This document shows, one piece after another, positions 7,210 to 19,400 of a stretch of DNA of 64,000 nt (position 1 is its first letter; each line of letters opens with the position of its first letter). Source of the DNA: a virus; the IMG/VR virus record IMGVR_UViG_3300025889_000085, positions 1 to 64,000 of that record, one strand, 5' to 3'. Under the pieces are notes generated by a model. That model did not search any database and was not told the DNA's origin. It was given only the letters and a program-made list of their open reading frames with translations. The translations under genes and the position numbers were made by a program.

Positions 7210-10098
7210 TTATGAGGTACTTAACTTATTGGGTAGAGCCGAGGTCGGTACCGAAGTTACATCTCTTGCTACACCTTTAGTGAATCTAATATCGTCTAAA
7301 TATCCATTCATTTCTTGAGTCGATGTCCCTGCTCTTGCACCCCAAAATCCTACGTCAAAACTGTTGCCCAACGCTGAAGTACTTGCTCCCACATTAGCCG
7401 TTGATCCTGATGTTCCTTGGTAAAGTGTAAGCGTTCCTGCTGCGGTTCTTACCAAAGCACAATAAGTCCATGTTTGCGCTGATATAGCAGTATCACTGTC
7501 TATAATATTACTATAGCCAGTGTTATTATCACCAAGGCTACTCATAACTGCGTAAGCACCTGTAGTATCTGTCACTGCCAAGTAACCTGACTTCCATTGT
7601 ATTCTAAGTGTTCTGCCTGTTCCAGAATTACAATACATCCACCATTCTAAAGTAAATGCTCCTGTGCCTGTAGTAATTAAAGTTGGTATGCTGGAAGTGC
7701 TGTGCCATAGACGCATATAATTAGATCCAGACGTGCCAAAATTAATTGAAGTATTTCCAAAATTTTTAACACTGTCACTGAGTGCCACGGTGGCGTTAAG
7801 ATTTATATTGTTGACACCAGAACCGTCGTAAATGTCAGCATCACTAAAAGGAACAGCAAGATAAGCAGACCCGCTGGCTAATGCACTTGATGGTGGCGTA
7901 AAGTTAGACGTATAAACTGCACTTTTTGTATATCTAAAATCGCTGAGCCATCCTTTAAATATTTCGTTAGGATTATCTGCATACCTTGAGGCTAATCTGA
8001 AAGTAGGAGTACCAGTAAATGATGGTGTGTTTGTATTAGTTGCTACACTCTGACCATTTAAGTATAATGTATTTGTTGTGCCGTTTCTAACCAAAGCAAC
8101 GTGTTGCCATACGCCTATTTTTGCAAGCCCAGTGGATGAAGTCGTAGTACCGTTAAATCCGTTAACCCAAAAAGCAATAGCCCCAGTTGAGCTGCTTGCA
8201 CCTACTATTGCAATACTATAGGATTGATTGGTATTAGTTCCTAATGTAAAAATGCCGTTCGTGTTATCAAACGTTCCATCTGGTTTAAACCAACACTCCA
8301 TTGTAAAATCACCAGTTGGTTTATGAGTTAAACTGGCTGATGAAGTTACATAATCTCCACTATCGTCAAAATACATTGCGCCGGCGTGGCTGGCAGGATC
8401 GTAGGCATTGTAAACAGGGCCAGCAGTCATTGGCGTTGAGGAGTTTGAATAAGGCCAACCTGTTACAGATGTAGCAAAAGCATTATCACTAATATCGCCC
8501 ATCCAAGGACCGGCATAAGCCAAGAACTCGGTATTTGCAATTTTTTCTAAACTGTGTGTAGGTGGATCAAACGCGGAAGTATACACAGCTGTGCCGTTAA
8601 CCAATCTTAGTTGGCAAATATACCCTTTAGGTGTATAACTGTAACTGGTGCTATACCCAACATAAAAAGTTCCGGAAAAATCAATTGTTGAACTGGATGT
8701 AGTTATTCCTACTTGTGCGCCATCACGATAGGCTTTTATGTTGTTTGATCCACTACCACTTTTTACGATTGCAAAATGGTGCCAGGCATTTCTTGTGCCG
8801 CCACTAAATGTAAGGTTTACTGTGCCGTCATACAAGTGCAATATGCCACCGCTGTCTCCATAGATTGCTGGTTTAGAGCCAAAGGAGCCGCCCATGATTC
8901 CATAATTGCCCCAAGTTGTATGATTGTTGTACCACCAAAACTCAAGCGTAAAATCGCCTGTACAGGTACAATTAGCATCAAGTGTCCAACTGTGATAAGA
9001 ACTGCCATCAAAATACACACTGGGAGGTGGTTCATAATATGGGCTGGCTGCGCCCGAATAAGGGTTGCCCGACACAGTCATAGTAATGCTATTACTGGAA
9101 TGATCAGTGACTACGCTATTGTCAGCAGTTTGTGCCGTAGCTATGCCTTGTATAAGTGCATTAGTATCAGCAAAATACGCATCACCCGTATCAGCAACAC
9201 TAATGGTCCACGTAATTGTTTTTGTAGCAGTTCTTGTAGTTGTATTAGCAGTAGCAGTCAACAGTGTGTACTCAGTTCCAACATCAGTTGGTGTGCCACT
9301 AATAGTGTCGCCTGAAAGACTTAAGCCATTTGGTAAACTATTTGCTGTGTAAACCACTCCATAACCTGCACCACTAGTGGCTACCAATGTTAAATTACTC
9401 ATGGCTGTATTCGCAGTTAAACTCTGTGCGTCGCTGGCAGGCAGACTCCAAGTAACTACATCAGTGTTTACCGTTAATGTAAATGAACGTAAAGCTGTCT
9501 GATTTTCTTCATCTTGTGCCTGAATGGTAAAACTGTAAGTTGTTGTATTACTGTCTACAGGTGCAGTTCCGGTTAAATTTCCAGTGTTAGCATCTAACGT
9601 AGCACCCGACGGCAAACTACCACTATAAAGACTATAAGTTATCGAATCACCACCTTCTTCTGCCACAAAAGTATTGTTTATACTGGTAGTTTCATAGTAT
9701 GGGCCAAGTTCGCTGTCTGCTGCCGGACTACTCCAAGTTGGCAGTCCGTCATAAACCAAACCTGGCACCAATGCTGCCGTGCCTCCATTTGGATTAGTTG
9801 CATATACAGTATAAGTCCCTGATGTTTTAGCAGGACTGGTAAAAGTTAGTGTAGTTGGTGTAATAGTTACAGAACCTATTTGTGCATTATCAACTCTTAC
9901 TGTTGCACCAGATTTAAAACCACTGCCTTGAAGTACTATTTCCTCGCCGCCTGCAGGATCGAGTTGTTTAACACTACCATCAACAGTATAACCAGTAATT
10001 TTTGGTATTAGATATTCTGTTTGGTTAAACTGTGATGCTAAAGAAACAATTCCCGTTTGATCGGCTGCTCGTTTTCCTTTAAGGCCTGAATTTCTCAT
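7210..10098 (-). CDS. Ig-like / LamG-domain adhesin (962 aa)
   Basis: A large surface protein of sugar- and protein-binding modules. Residues about 26-115 look like an IPT/TIG Ig fold (GGEEIVLQGSGFKSGATVRV ... YTVYATNPNGG). Residues about 117-300 are two cadherin-like putative-Ig repeats (SLPSGATLDANTGNLTGT; SLPNGLSLSGDTISGTP). Three LamG/concanavalin-A-like jelly-roll domains follow (about 370-520, 590-740, 770-940), with the usual marks FTLEFWWY, WHHFAIVKSG, FTMECWFKP and WQHVALVRNG. LamG domains bind glycans, so a receptor-binding or capsule-binding role is likely. I chose ATG 10098 because it follows GAGGAAA at ribosome-site distance and starts one base after the upstream stop; an in-frame ATG at 10149 would lie inside the upstream gene. 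Confidence 0.85.
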   Translation of the reverse strand: MRNSGLKGKRAADQTGIVSLASQFNQTEYLIPKITGYTVDGSVKQLDPAGGEEIVLQGSGFKSGATVRVDNAQIGSVTITPTTLTFTSPAKTSGTYTVYATNPNGGTAALVPGLVYDGLPTWSSPAADSELGPYYETTSINNTFVAEEGGDSITYSLYSGSLPSGATLDANTGNLTGTAPVDSNTTTYSFTIQAQDEENQTALRSFTLTVNTDVVTWSLPASDAQSLTANTAMSNLTLVATSGAGYGVVYTANSLPNGLSLSGDTISGTPTDVGTEYTLLTATANTTTRTATKTITWTISVADTGDAYFADTNALIQGIATAQTADNSVVTDHSSNSITMTVSGNPYSGAASPYYEPPPSVYFDGSSYHSWTLDANCTCTGDFTLEFWWYNNHTTWGNYGIMGGSFGSKPAIYGDSGGILHLYDGTVNLTFSGGTRNAWHHFAIVKSGSGSNNIKAYRDGAQVGITTSSSTIDFSGTFYVGYSTSYSYTPKGYICQLRLVNGTAVYTSAFDPPTHSLEKIANTEFLAYAGPWMGDISDNAFATSVTGWPYSNSSTPMTAGPVYNAYDPASHAGAMYFDDSGDYVTSSASLTHKPTGDFTMECWFKPDGTFDNTNGIFTLGTNTNQSYSIAIVGASSSTGAIAFWVNGFNGTTTSSTGLAKIGVWQHVALVRNGTTNTLYLNGQSVATNTNTPSFTGTPTFRLASRYADNPNEIFKGWLSDFRYTKSAVYTSNFTPPSSALASGSAYLAVPFSDADIYDGSGVNNINLNATVALSDSVKNFGNTSINFGTSGSNYMRLWHSTSSIPTLITTGTGAFTLEWWMYCNSGTGRTLRIQWKSGYLAVTDTTGAYAVMSSLGDNNTGYSNIIDSDTAISAQTWTYCALVRTAAGTLTLYQGTSGSTANVGASTSALGNSFDVGFWGARAGTSTQEMNGYLDDIRFTKGVARDVTSVPTSALPNKLSTS

Positions 10099-10099
10099 G

Positions 10100-10459
10100 T
10101 TAAGACATTTCCTCGAATGAACATACTGCCTGTAAATCACCATCGGCACTGGCGGTGCATCTTAGTGCATCACCTTCAAGTAAATAAATTGTGCCAGTTT
10201 TGTCAATTGCATTAAATGCACTGTCTGCTGCTACCGCTACTGTTTTCACTATATGATATGCAGTACTACTGCGATATAAATCCACAGTGATATCAGCTGA
10301 ACTTGTGCCATCTATGTTTGAGATAATCAAACTGTTAATTTTGTAAATCTTTCCACTGTCAGCAGCGTTTTCAACTATAGCGGTGGCGCTTGTTGTACAA
10401 CTCTGTACTGTAGTGTTGCCATTTACTGTTGTTAGACCTAAGATATTAGGTGTAGCCAT
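10100..10459 (-). CDS. Small virion protein of the fibre operon (119 aa)
   Basis: A 119-residue protein of alternating beta-type sequence (TTVNGNTTVQSCTTSATAIV ... KINSLIISNIDGTSS ... VDLYRSSTAYHIV). It has no transmembrane segment or catalytic motif. Its ATG overlaps the stop codon of the giant fibre gene (TAATG) and its stop is one base from the LamG adhesin start, so it is translated within a tightly coupled fibre operon. The pattern resembles small decoration or adaptor proteins of phage virions that display one beta-sandwich, but I do not recognise a named family. An adaptor joining fibre subunits is a guess from position. Confidence 0.6.
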   Translation of the reverse strand: MATPNILGLTTVNGNTTVQSCTTSATAIVENAADSGKIYKINSLIISNIDGTSSADITVDLYRSSTAYHIVKTVAVAADSAFNAIDKTGTIYLLEGDALRCTASADGDLQAVCSFEEMS

Positions 10460-13400
10460 TATAAACCTCCAAATAATATTGAGAATGCAAACGCTGTACT
10501 TGTAACTGATCCAGTTTCGTTACCTGCGTTGGCAAAAGCGTTTGCATCAATGTTACCTCCAGTACTAGCAACTGTTACAACTCCACCTGCAGGACTAACC
10601 ACAATACCACTGGGGTTTGGATTAGCTTCTGTTGGTTGCGGCATCAGTGCAATAGCACCAGTGCTGGCGTCTGTACTTATAGTTGCTCCGCCAAGATTAA
10701 TTGTATTTCCTGACAGGAACAAATCACGCCATTGGTAACTTGCACTACCTAAGTCGTAAGTTACATTTGCAGCAGGAATAATGCTTTGAGCAACTGCACT
10801 TAAATCAACATTGCCTCCACTGCCGCTGCCGTTGCTAAACGAAAGTTCTGCCTGCATTTCAGCCCACTGACTGCTGTCACCATCATTGAAGTAGATGTAC
10901 TGTATAGCACTGTCACTGTCAATCCATATGTCACCCTGACTTGGGCTACTTGGTGCGGTATTGCTTACTGTTGTAGTGCCGCCGCCACCACCTGAACTAT
11001 AAGGATCGCCATTGCTCCAGAAAACTCCATCTCCAGCAATAATGTAACTGTTAGCAGTTACGTTAGCAGTTACTCCTAGCGTTGTTCCAATTGTAGCACT
11101 GTTATTAATGGTTATTGCATTTACCGTACTGTTACCACTTGTATCTAAAGTGGCGCCGATTAGTGCCGCGCTGGCATTACCAATAGTAGCAGCATTTACA
11201 GTTGTACCAGTTAATGTTCCACTTAGTGTTAAACCAGTAAGTGTACCTACTGACGTAATGTTAGTTTGGGCAGCAGTGTCAAGAGTTCCTGTTAGTGTAG
11301 CACCGCTATTTCCTATCTGTGCTGCTTCAACAGTTGTACCTGTCAATGTACCACTTAAAGTGAGTCCAGTTAGCGTACCCACTGATGTAATGTTGGTTTG
11401 AGCAGCAGTGTCAAGAGTTCCTGTTAAAGTTGCTCCACTATTGCCTATCTGTGCTGCTTCTACGGTAGTTCCAGTTAGTGTTCCTGACAGGGTTAGCGAA
11501 GTTAATGTGCCAACACTGGTAATATTTGCCTGTGTGGCATTTGTTACGTACTCAGCAGTTCCTGCCGTTGTTGCAGTTCCTGCACTGCCAGTGCTGTCTG
11601 CATAAGTTGCATTGGCTACCGTTCCAGTTACATTAGCGCCTGTTAAACTAGTTAATTGACTACCGTCGCCTATTATGCTTGCACCAGAATTGCCAATAGT
11701 AGCAGCTTCTAGTGTTGTGCCGGTTAATGTGCCGCTTAGTGTCAATCCAGTTAGTGTACCTACTGATGTAATGTTGGTTTGAGCAGCAGTTTGTAAAGTA
11801 CCTGTTAACGAAGCGCCAGTATTACCAATCTGTGCGGCTTCTACAGTTGTTCCAGTTAATGTACCACTTAGTGTAAGTCCTGTTAGTGTACCGACACTAG
11901 TAATATTAGTTTGTGCGGCTGTGTCTAATGTACCAGTTAGTGTAGCACCACTATTTCCTATTTGTGCAGCATTTACTGTGGTTCCAGTAAATGTGTCTGA
12001 CAGGAATAAGTTGCTTGTATGTGCGCCGTCTGCTGCAACTACAAAAACGTTTTGAATGCCACTTACACTGGTATTAACGTTACCACTACCCTCAACAACT
12101 ACATTACTTGTTCCGTTAGTGATTGAAGATCCTGCTTCAACAGTAATACCTTCAATAAATCTACCGTTACCAAACAAGTAACTTCCGCTGGTAATGTTAC
12201 CTGTAGTTCCTAACTGAACTGCCGTTACATCGCCTGTTAATGTTATTCCACTACCAGCAATATTGCCTGTAACGCCTAATGTGCTTCCAATTGTAGTGGT
12301 ACTGTTTACAGTTAGTTCATTTACCGTAGCGTTACCGCTGGTGTCTAATGTTGCACCAATTAGTGCTGCACTAGCGTTACCGATAGTAGCAGCATTAACA
12401 GTAGTACCAGTTAGTGTACCACTTAGAGTCAATCCAGTTAGTGTACCAACACTGGTAATATTAGTTTGGGCTGCTGTACTTAATGTACCTGTTAGTGTTG
12501 CTCCACTGTTACCAATTTGAGCAGCTTCTACCGTCGTACCAGTTAGTGTACCACTTAATGTTAGTCCAGTTAATGTGCCTACTGATGTAATATTGGTTTG
12601 TGCAGCAGTTTGCAATACACCAGTAATACTTGGTGCTTGGATAGCATTGAAATATCCAGTATCCCAGTAATTACTAGTTCCGCCTAAACTTAAACTTGCA
12701 TTACCCGCAGGTGTTATACCTACATTTGAACGCCAACTGGTAGTAGCATGATTATATACCCAAGTAGCAATACCCTCGCCGCCTACATTACCTGCTAGTA
12801 TACCAGCGCCGTCAATACCAGCACTCGTTGTTTGGTTATTAGCAACAACTATATCTAAGTCATTGGTGCTGACAACATTACTGTCGATGTAAGTTACATT
12901 ACCAGTAACTTGCAGGTTACCTTCAATTACTACCAATCCGCCGCTGCCGGCAGTACTTGGATCGATTGTAATTACACTATGTGTGCTGGTAATACTATTG
13001 CTACCTATTGTAATTTCGCCAATAGTTACAGAATCGGCTAAGGAGTTAATGTTAGGCTGTGCTGCGGTGCTAAGTGTACCTGTTAGAGTAGCATCGGTAT
13101 TACCTATCTGTGCTGCTTCAACAGTTGTACCGGTTAGTGTGCCACTCAAAGTTAAGCCAGTTAATGTACCAACACTAGTAATATTCGTTTGTGCGGCAGT
13201 TTGTAATGTGCCTGTTAACTGTGATCCACTATTACCGATAGTTGCTGCTTCAATAGCAGTACCAGTTAATGTACCACTTAAAGTTAATCCAGTTAGTGTT
13301 CCAACTGATGTAATATTAGTTTGAGCGGCAGTGCTTAATGTACCTGTTAATGTAGCACCACTATTTCCTATTTGTGCAGCCTCTACTGTGGTACCTGTCA

Positions 13401-16400
13401 ATGTACCGCTTAATGTTAATCCAGTTAGTGTTCCAACTGAGGTAATATTGGTTTGACTTGCAGTCTGTAACGTGCCAGTTAATGTTGCTCCTGTGTTACC
13501 AATGCTAGCGGCTTCAATTGCAGTACCAGTTAATGTTCCTGACAAAGTTAGCCCGGTTAGTGTGCCAACGCTTGTAATATTAGTTTGACTTGCAGTTTGT
13601 AATGTACCTGTAATTGTTGTACCTACGTTGCCAACACTGGCTGCGTTGATATTTGTGCCGTCTAGGTTACCGCTTAGTGTTAATCCTGTTAGTGTACCTA
13701 CTGATGTAATATTAGTTTGTGCAGCAGTATCTAGTGTACCAGTTAATGTTGCACCACTATTACCAATCTGTGCTGCTTCTACCGTAGTGCCTGTTAAAGT
13801 GCCACTTAGTGTCAGTCCAGTTAGTGTACCTACCGATGTGATGTTGGTTTGGGCAGCAGTGCTTAACGTACCTGTTAAAGTTGCACCTGAGTTACCTATC
13901 TGTGCTGCTTCAACAGTTGTACCTGTCAATGTACCACTTAAAGTGAGTCCGGTTAGTGTACCAACACTAGTAATATTAGTTTGTGCCGATGTTTGTAATG
14001 TGCCAGTTAGTTGCGATCCCGAATTACCAATGGTGGCTGCTGTAATGGCTGTGCCAGTTAGCGTACCGCTCAAAATTAAACTAGTTAGCGTACCAACTTC
14101 TGTAATGTTTGTTTGGCTAGCAGTATCTAATGTACCAGTTAATGTTGCTCCACTATTACCAATCTGAGATGCGTTAAGAGTTGTTCCTGTTAATCCACCA
14201 CTTAATGTTAAGCCAGTAAGAGTTCCAACTGCGGTAATGTTACTCTGAGTCGCATTTGTTACATATTCAGCAGTGCCTGCAGTATTAGCAAAATTAACAC
14301 TTAAACCACTTAGGTTACTTAATTGGCTACCATCTCCCAAGAAGTAAGTAGCAGTTACATTTCCACCAGCATGGATGTTACCTCCAACGCCAATACCACT
14401 GTTACCTTGTAGTACTAAAGCACCTGTGCTTACACTGGTACTGCGTGTTCCATCAACGTTGGCGCCACCTGGATCACTACTACCAATCAGTACCAAGTTA
14501 CCAGTTTTAATATTTCCATAAACAGCAGTACTGTGATTGATGACGTTAGCATCGTCTCCTGCACCACTACCATACCATTCTAAATTCTGTTCGTCATTAC
14601 TCCAAATTAACGCAGCATTGTCGTCTTGCGTTTTGTAGTAGTGCATTCTGAAGCCAATGTCTCTACCATCATCTTCAGTTAATGGAGTTAAGTTGGCATC
14701 AGTGTGCATTTCAATCAAGTTGTCTGTGACAGCAAGATTATTTGCACCGATAATATTAGTATTGCCTTCAACTGTTAAGTTGCCTGCGATTGTTGTATCC
14801 TGGCTAATAAGAACTGTACCGCCAATATGTACATCTTTGGCAATACCAACGCCACCTGCGACTACCAATGCTCCGTTGGTTGTAGCGGTTGCCTGTGTTG
14901 TGTCTGTAATTGTTGTAACACCAGTTACACCTAGTGTCGAACCAACTGTAGCACTGTTGTTTACAGACAATGCATTAACTGTGGCATTACCTGTGGCACT
15001 TAGTGTGCTTACAATAGCAGTATTGCCGCCGCCGGAACCCAATGCGCCATTTAAATTTGTGCCATTAATTGTAGTAATTGTTGCACTGGCGCCAGTAAAT
15101 GCAGCACCAATGTTACCAATTATGGCTGCTTGTACTGTAGTTCCGTTTAATGTACCACTTAAGGTTAAGCCAGTTAGTGTTCCAACTTCTGTAATATTTG
15201 TTTGGCTAGCAGTTTGTAATGTACCAGTTAACTGAGATCCGCTATTACCAATAGTTGCAGATTCTACGCTAGTACCAGTTAGTGTGCCACTTAGTGTTAG
15301 CCCAGTTAGTGTTCCTAGTGAGGTTATGTTTGTCTGCGCCGCAGTACTCAGCGTACCTGTCAAGGTAGCACCAGTGTTACCAATAGTAGCAGCACTTACA
15401 GTTGTACCTGTTAATGCACCACTTAGTGTCAATCCGGTTAGCGTACCAACCGATGTTATATTTGTTTGAGAAGCGGTGTCTAATGTACCGGTTAATGTAG
15501 CACCACTATTACCAATTTGAGCTGCTTCTACTGTAGTACCAGTTAGTGTTCCTGATAATGTTAAGCCAGTTAGTGTACCAACAGATGTGATATTTGTCTG
15601 GGCCGCGGTGCTCAATGTTCCTGTTAGTGTAGCACCTGAGTTACCAATAGTTGCTGCTTCTACTGCGGTACCTGTTAATGTGCCACTTAGTGTTAGTCCA
15701 GTTAAAGTGCCTACGCTAGTAATATTTGTTTGTGCAGCAGTTTGTAAAGTACCTGTTAAAGTACTACCAGTAATGGCTGCACCACTGTTACCAATTATGG
15801 CTGCATTAATCGTCGTACCTGTTAGTGTACCGCTTAATGTCAATCCAGTTAGTGTACCTACTGATGTGATGTTGGTTTGTGCAGCGGTATTCAAAGTACC
15901 AGTTAGTGTGGCGCCCGAATTACCTATTTGAGCTGCTTCTACAGTGGTTCCAGTTAGTGTACCACTTAGTGTAAGTCCGGTTAAAGTACCAACTGATGTA
16001 ATGTTTGTCTGCGCCGCAGTGCTCAATGTACCTGTTAGTGTAGCACCACTGTTACCAATAGTGGCTGCGCTGACTGTTGTTCCTGTTAATCCACCGCTTA
16101 ATGTTAAGCCAGTTAGTGTACCAACTGCTGTAATGTTACTCTGTGTAGCATTTGTTACATATTCAGCTGTTCCTGCGGTATTGGCATAATTTACGCTTAG
16201 GTCTGATAGTCCATCTAATTGGCTTCCATTACCAAAGAAGTAATTGGCAGTGACATTACCACCAACTTGCAACACATCAAAGTATCCTGTTGACCAATAA
16301 TTATTGGTTCCACCAAAACTTAACGCTGCATTACCTAGTGGAGTTATACCAACGTTGCTTTGCCAACTAGTAGTTGCATGATTATATGTCCAGGTTGCTA

Positions 16401-19400
16401 TTCCTTCACCACCCACATTACCTGCTAATATACCAGCGCCATCAATATCTGCACTAGTTGATCTATTATTTGCAACAACAATGTCTAAGTCATTGGTGCT
16501 GACAATATTGCTGTCAATGTAAGTTACGTTACCTGTAACCTGCAAGTTGCCTTCAATTACTACCAATCCACCACTTCCAGCAGTGCTTGGATCAATAGTA
16601 ATTACACTGTGTGTACTTGTGATACTGTTGCTGCCAATAGTTATTTCACCTATTGTTACCGCATCCGCAAGTTCGTTGATATTTGGCTGAGCAGCGGTGC
16701 TTACCGTGCCTGTTAGTGTTGCACCTGAGTTACCAATTGTAGCAGCATTTATAGTTGTACCAGTAAGTGTATCACTTAGTGTTAAACCAGTTAGTGTTCC
16801 AACACTAGTGATATTAGTCTGTGCAGCAGTGCTTAACGTACCTGTTAGCGTAGCACCTGAGTTACCAATAGTTGCTGCTTCCACTGCGGTACCGGTTAGT
16901 GTACCACTTAAAGTTAGTCCTGTTAGTGTTCCAACTGATGTAATATTAGTTTGAGCAGCAGTATCTAAAGTGCCTGTCAGGGTAGCGCCCGAATTACCTA
17001 TTTGTGCTGCTTCTACTGTGGTACCTGTTAATGTACCACTTAGTGTAAGTCCAGTTAGTGTTCCTAGTGAGGTTACATTTGGCTGGCTTACAGTGGATAA
17101 CGTTCCTGTTAGTGTAGTATTTGTATTACCAATGGTAGCAGCATTAATAGCAGTACCGGTTAGTGTACCACTTAAAGTTAGTCCAGTTAGTGTGCCTACT
17201 GATGTGATATTAGTTTGAGCAGCAGTATCTAAAGTTCCTGTTAACGTAGCACCACTGTTACCAATTTGAGCAGCTTCTAAAGTAGTACCGGTTAACGTAT
17301 CACTAAGTGTTAATCCTATTAGTGTACCGACTGCTGTAATGTTGCTCTGTGTAGCATTTGTTACGTACTCAGCAGTTCCTGCAGTGTTAGCATAATTAAC
17401 ACTTAGTTCTGTTAATCCACCTAATTGACTACCATTACCAAAAAAGTAACTGGCAGATATATTTCCAGTTGAATCAACATTACCAGCAATTATATTTCCG
17501 GTAACATCTAATGTTGTACCAATTGTAGCACTATTGTTGATTGTAATATCATTTACAGTGGCATTTGCAGTGCTTTCAACTGTTGCGCCAAATATAGTAC
17601 TACCTGTGTTACCGATTGTTGCGGCATTAACAGTTGTTCCTGTTAACGCACCACTTAGTGTCAAACCGGTTAGTGTACCAACACTGGTAATATTTGCTTG
17701 TGCTGCTTCTGTTACATACCCGGCAGTACCTGCTGTGTTTGCTGTATTACTGTTACCTGCTTCAAGAGAATATGTGGCGTTAGCAACTGTTCCTGTAACA
17801 TTTGCGCCAGTTAAACTGGTTAAAGCACTACCATCACCAATTAATGTGGCACCAGTATTACCAATTGTAGCAGCATTAATGTCAGTGCCAGTTAGTGTAC
17901 CACTTAGTGTAAGTCCGGTTAGTGTTCCTACTGACGTAATGTTAGTCTGGTTTGCTGTTTGAAGTACACCTGTGACGCTTGGTGCTTCAATTGCATTAAA
18001 GTAACCTGTACTCCAGTAGTTACTGGTGCCACCGAGGCTTAAACTGGCGTTACCAACCGGAGTTACTCCGACGTTACTTTGCCAACTTGTGGTAGCATGA
18101 TTGTATATCCAGGTTGCAACTCCTGCTCCACCCACATTACCTGCTAGTATACCAGCACCATCAATACCAGCACTCGTTGTTTGGTTATTAGCAACAATAA
18201 TGTCTTTGTCGTTGATAATTATAGTTCCACTATCAACATAAGTTACGTTACCTGTGACTTGTAAGTTTCCTTCAATTACAACTAATCCATTTTGACCTGC
18301 ACTTGCGGGATCAATTGTAATTACGCTATGTGTGCTTACAATACTATTGCTGCCAATTGTGATCTCACCAATAGTTACTTCGTCAGCAAGTTGATTAATA
18401 TTTGTCTGTGCTGGAGTATTGATTGTTCCAGTTAATGTAGCGCCTGAATTACCAATCTGCGCTGCTTGTACAGTTGTTCCGTTTAACGTGCCTGATAATG
18501 TTAATCCAGTCAGTGTACCAACTTGCGTTATATTTGTTTGAGCAGCGGTATCTAACGTACCAGTTAAGATTGCGCCTGTGTTACCAATTTGCGCTGCTTC
18601 TACTGTGGTGCCAGTCAATGTTCCTGACAGGGTGGCGCCAGTCAATACACCAACACTGGTAATATTTGCCTGTGCTGCTTCGCTGACGTATTGTGCAACA
18701 CCTGCTGTATTGGCAAAACTTACACTAACTCCTCCTAGTCCATCTAATAATGCACCATTACCTAAAAAATAACTAGCAGACACATTGCCAGTAACACCTA
18801 AATCAGTACCAATTGTAGCACTGTTGTTTATTGTTAACGCATTAATAGTTGCATTAGAAGTGGTGTTTAAAGTAGCGCCCGTGAATGCAGCGCCGGTGTT
18901 ACCAATGGTTGCTGCTTGTACAGTTGGGGCATTCAGTGTGCCGCTTAAATTTAATCCTGTTAGAGTGCCAACTGAGGTAATATTTGGTTGTGCTGCTGTT
19001 TGAATAGTTCCAGTTAGTGCAGCACCTGCATTACCAATAATGGCTGCACGAATAGTAGTGCCGTCTAATATACCACTTAATGTCAGTCCAGTTAGTATAC
19101 CAACACTGGTTATATTTGGTTGACTAGCAGTCTGTATAGTGCCAGTCAATGTACTACCAGTAATTGCTGCACCACTATTTCCAATTGTGGCAGCGTTTAT
19201 GGTTGTACCAGTTAGTGTGCCACTTAGTGTTAGTCCGGTTAGTGTACCAACACTGGTAATGTTAGTTTGACTGGCTGTCTGAATTGTACCAGTTAGGGTT
19301 GCACCTGTGTTACCAATTTGAGCAGCATTAACAGTAGTGCCTGTCAGAGTTCCGCTCAATGTCAGTCCAGTTAGTGTACCAACACTGGTTATATTTGTCT

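Noticed and set aside
10099-10149. Upstream ATG at 10149 as the start of the LamG adhesin
   Set aside because: It would overlap the 119-aa gene by 50 bp and has no ribosome site; ATG 10098 has GAGGAAA at the right distance and abuts the previous stop.
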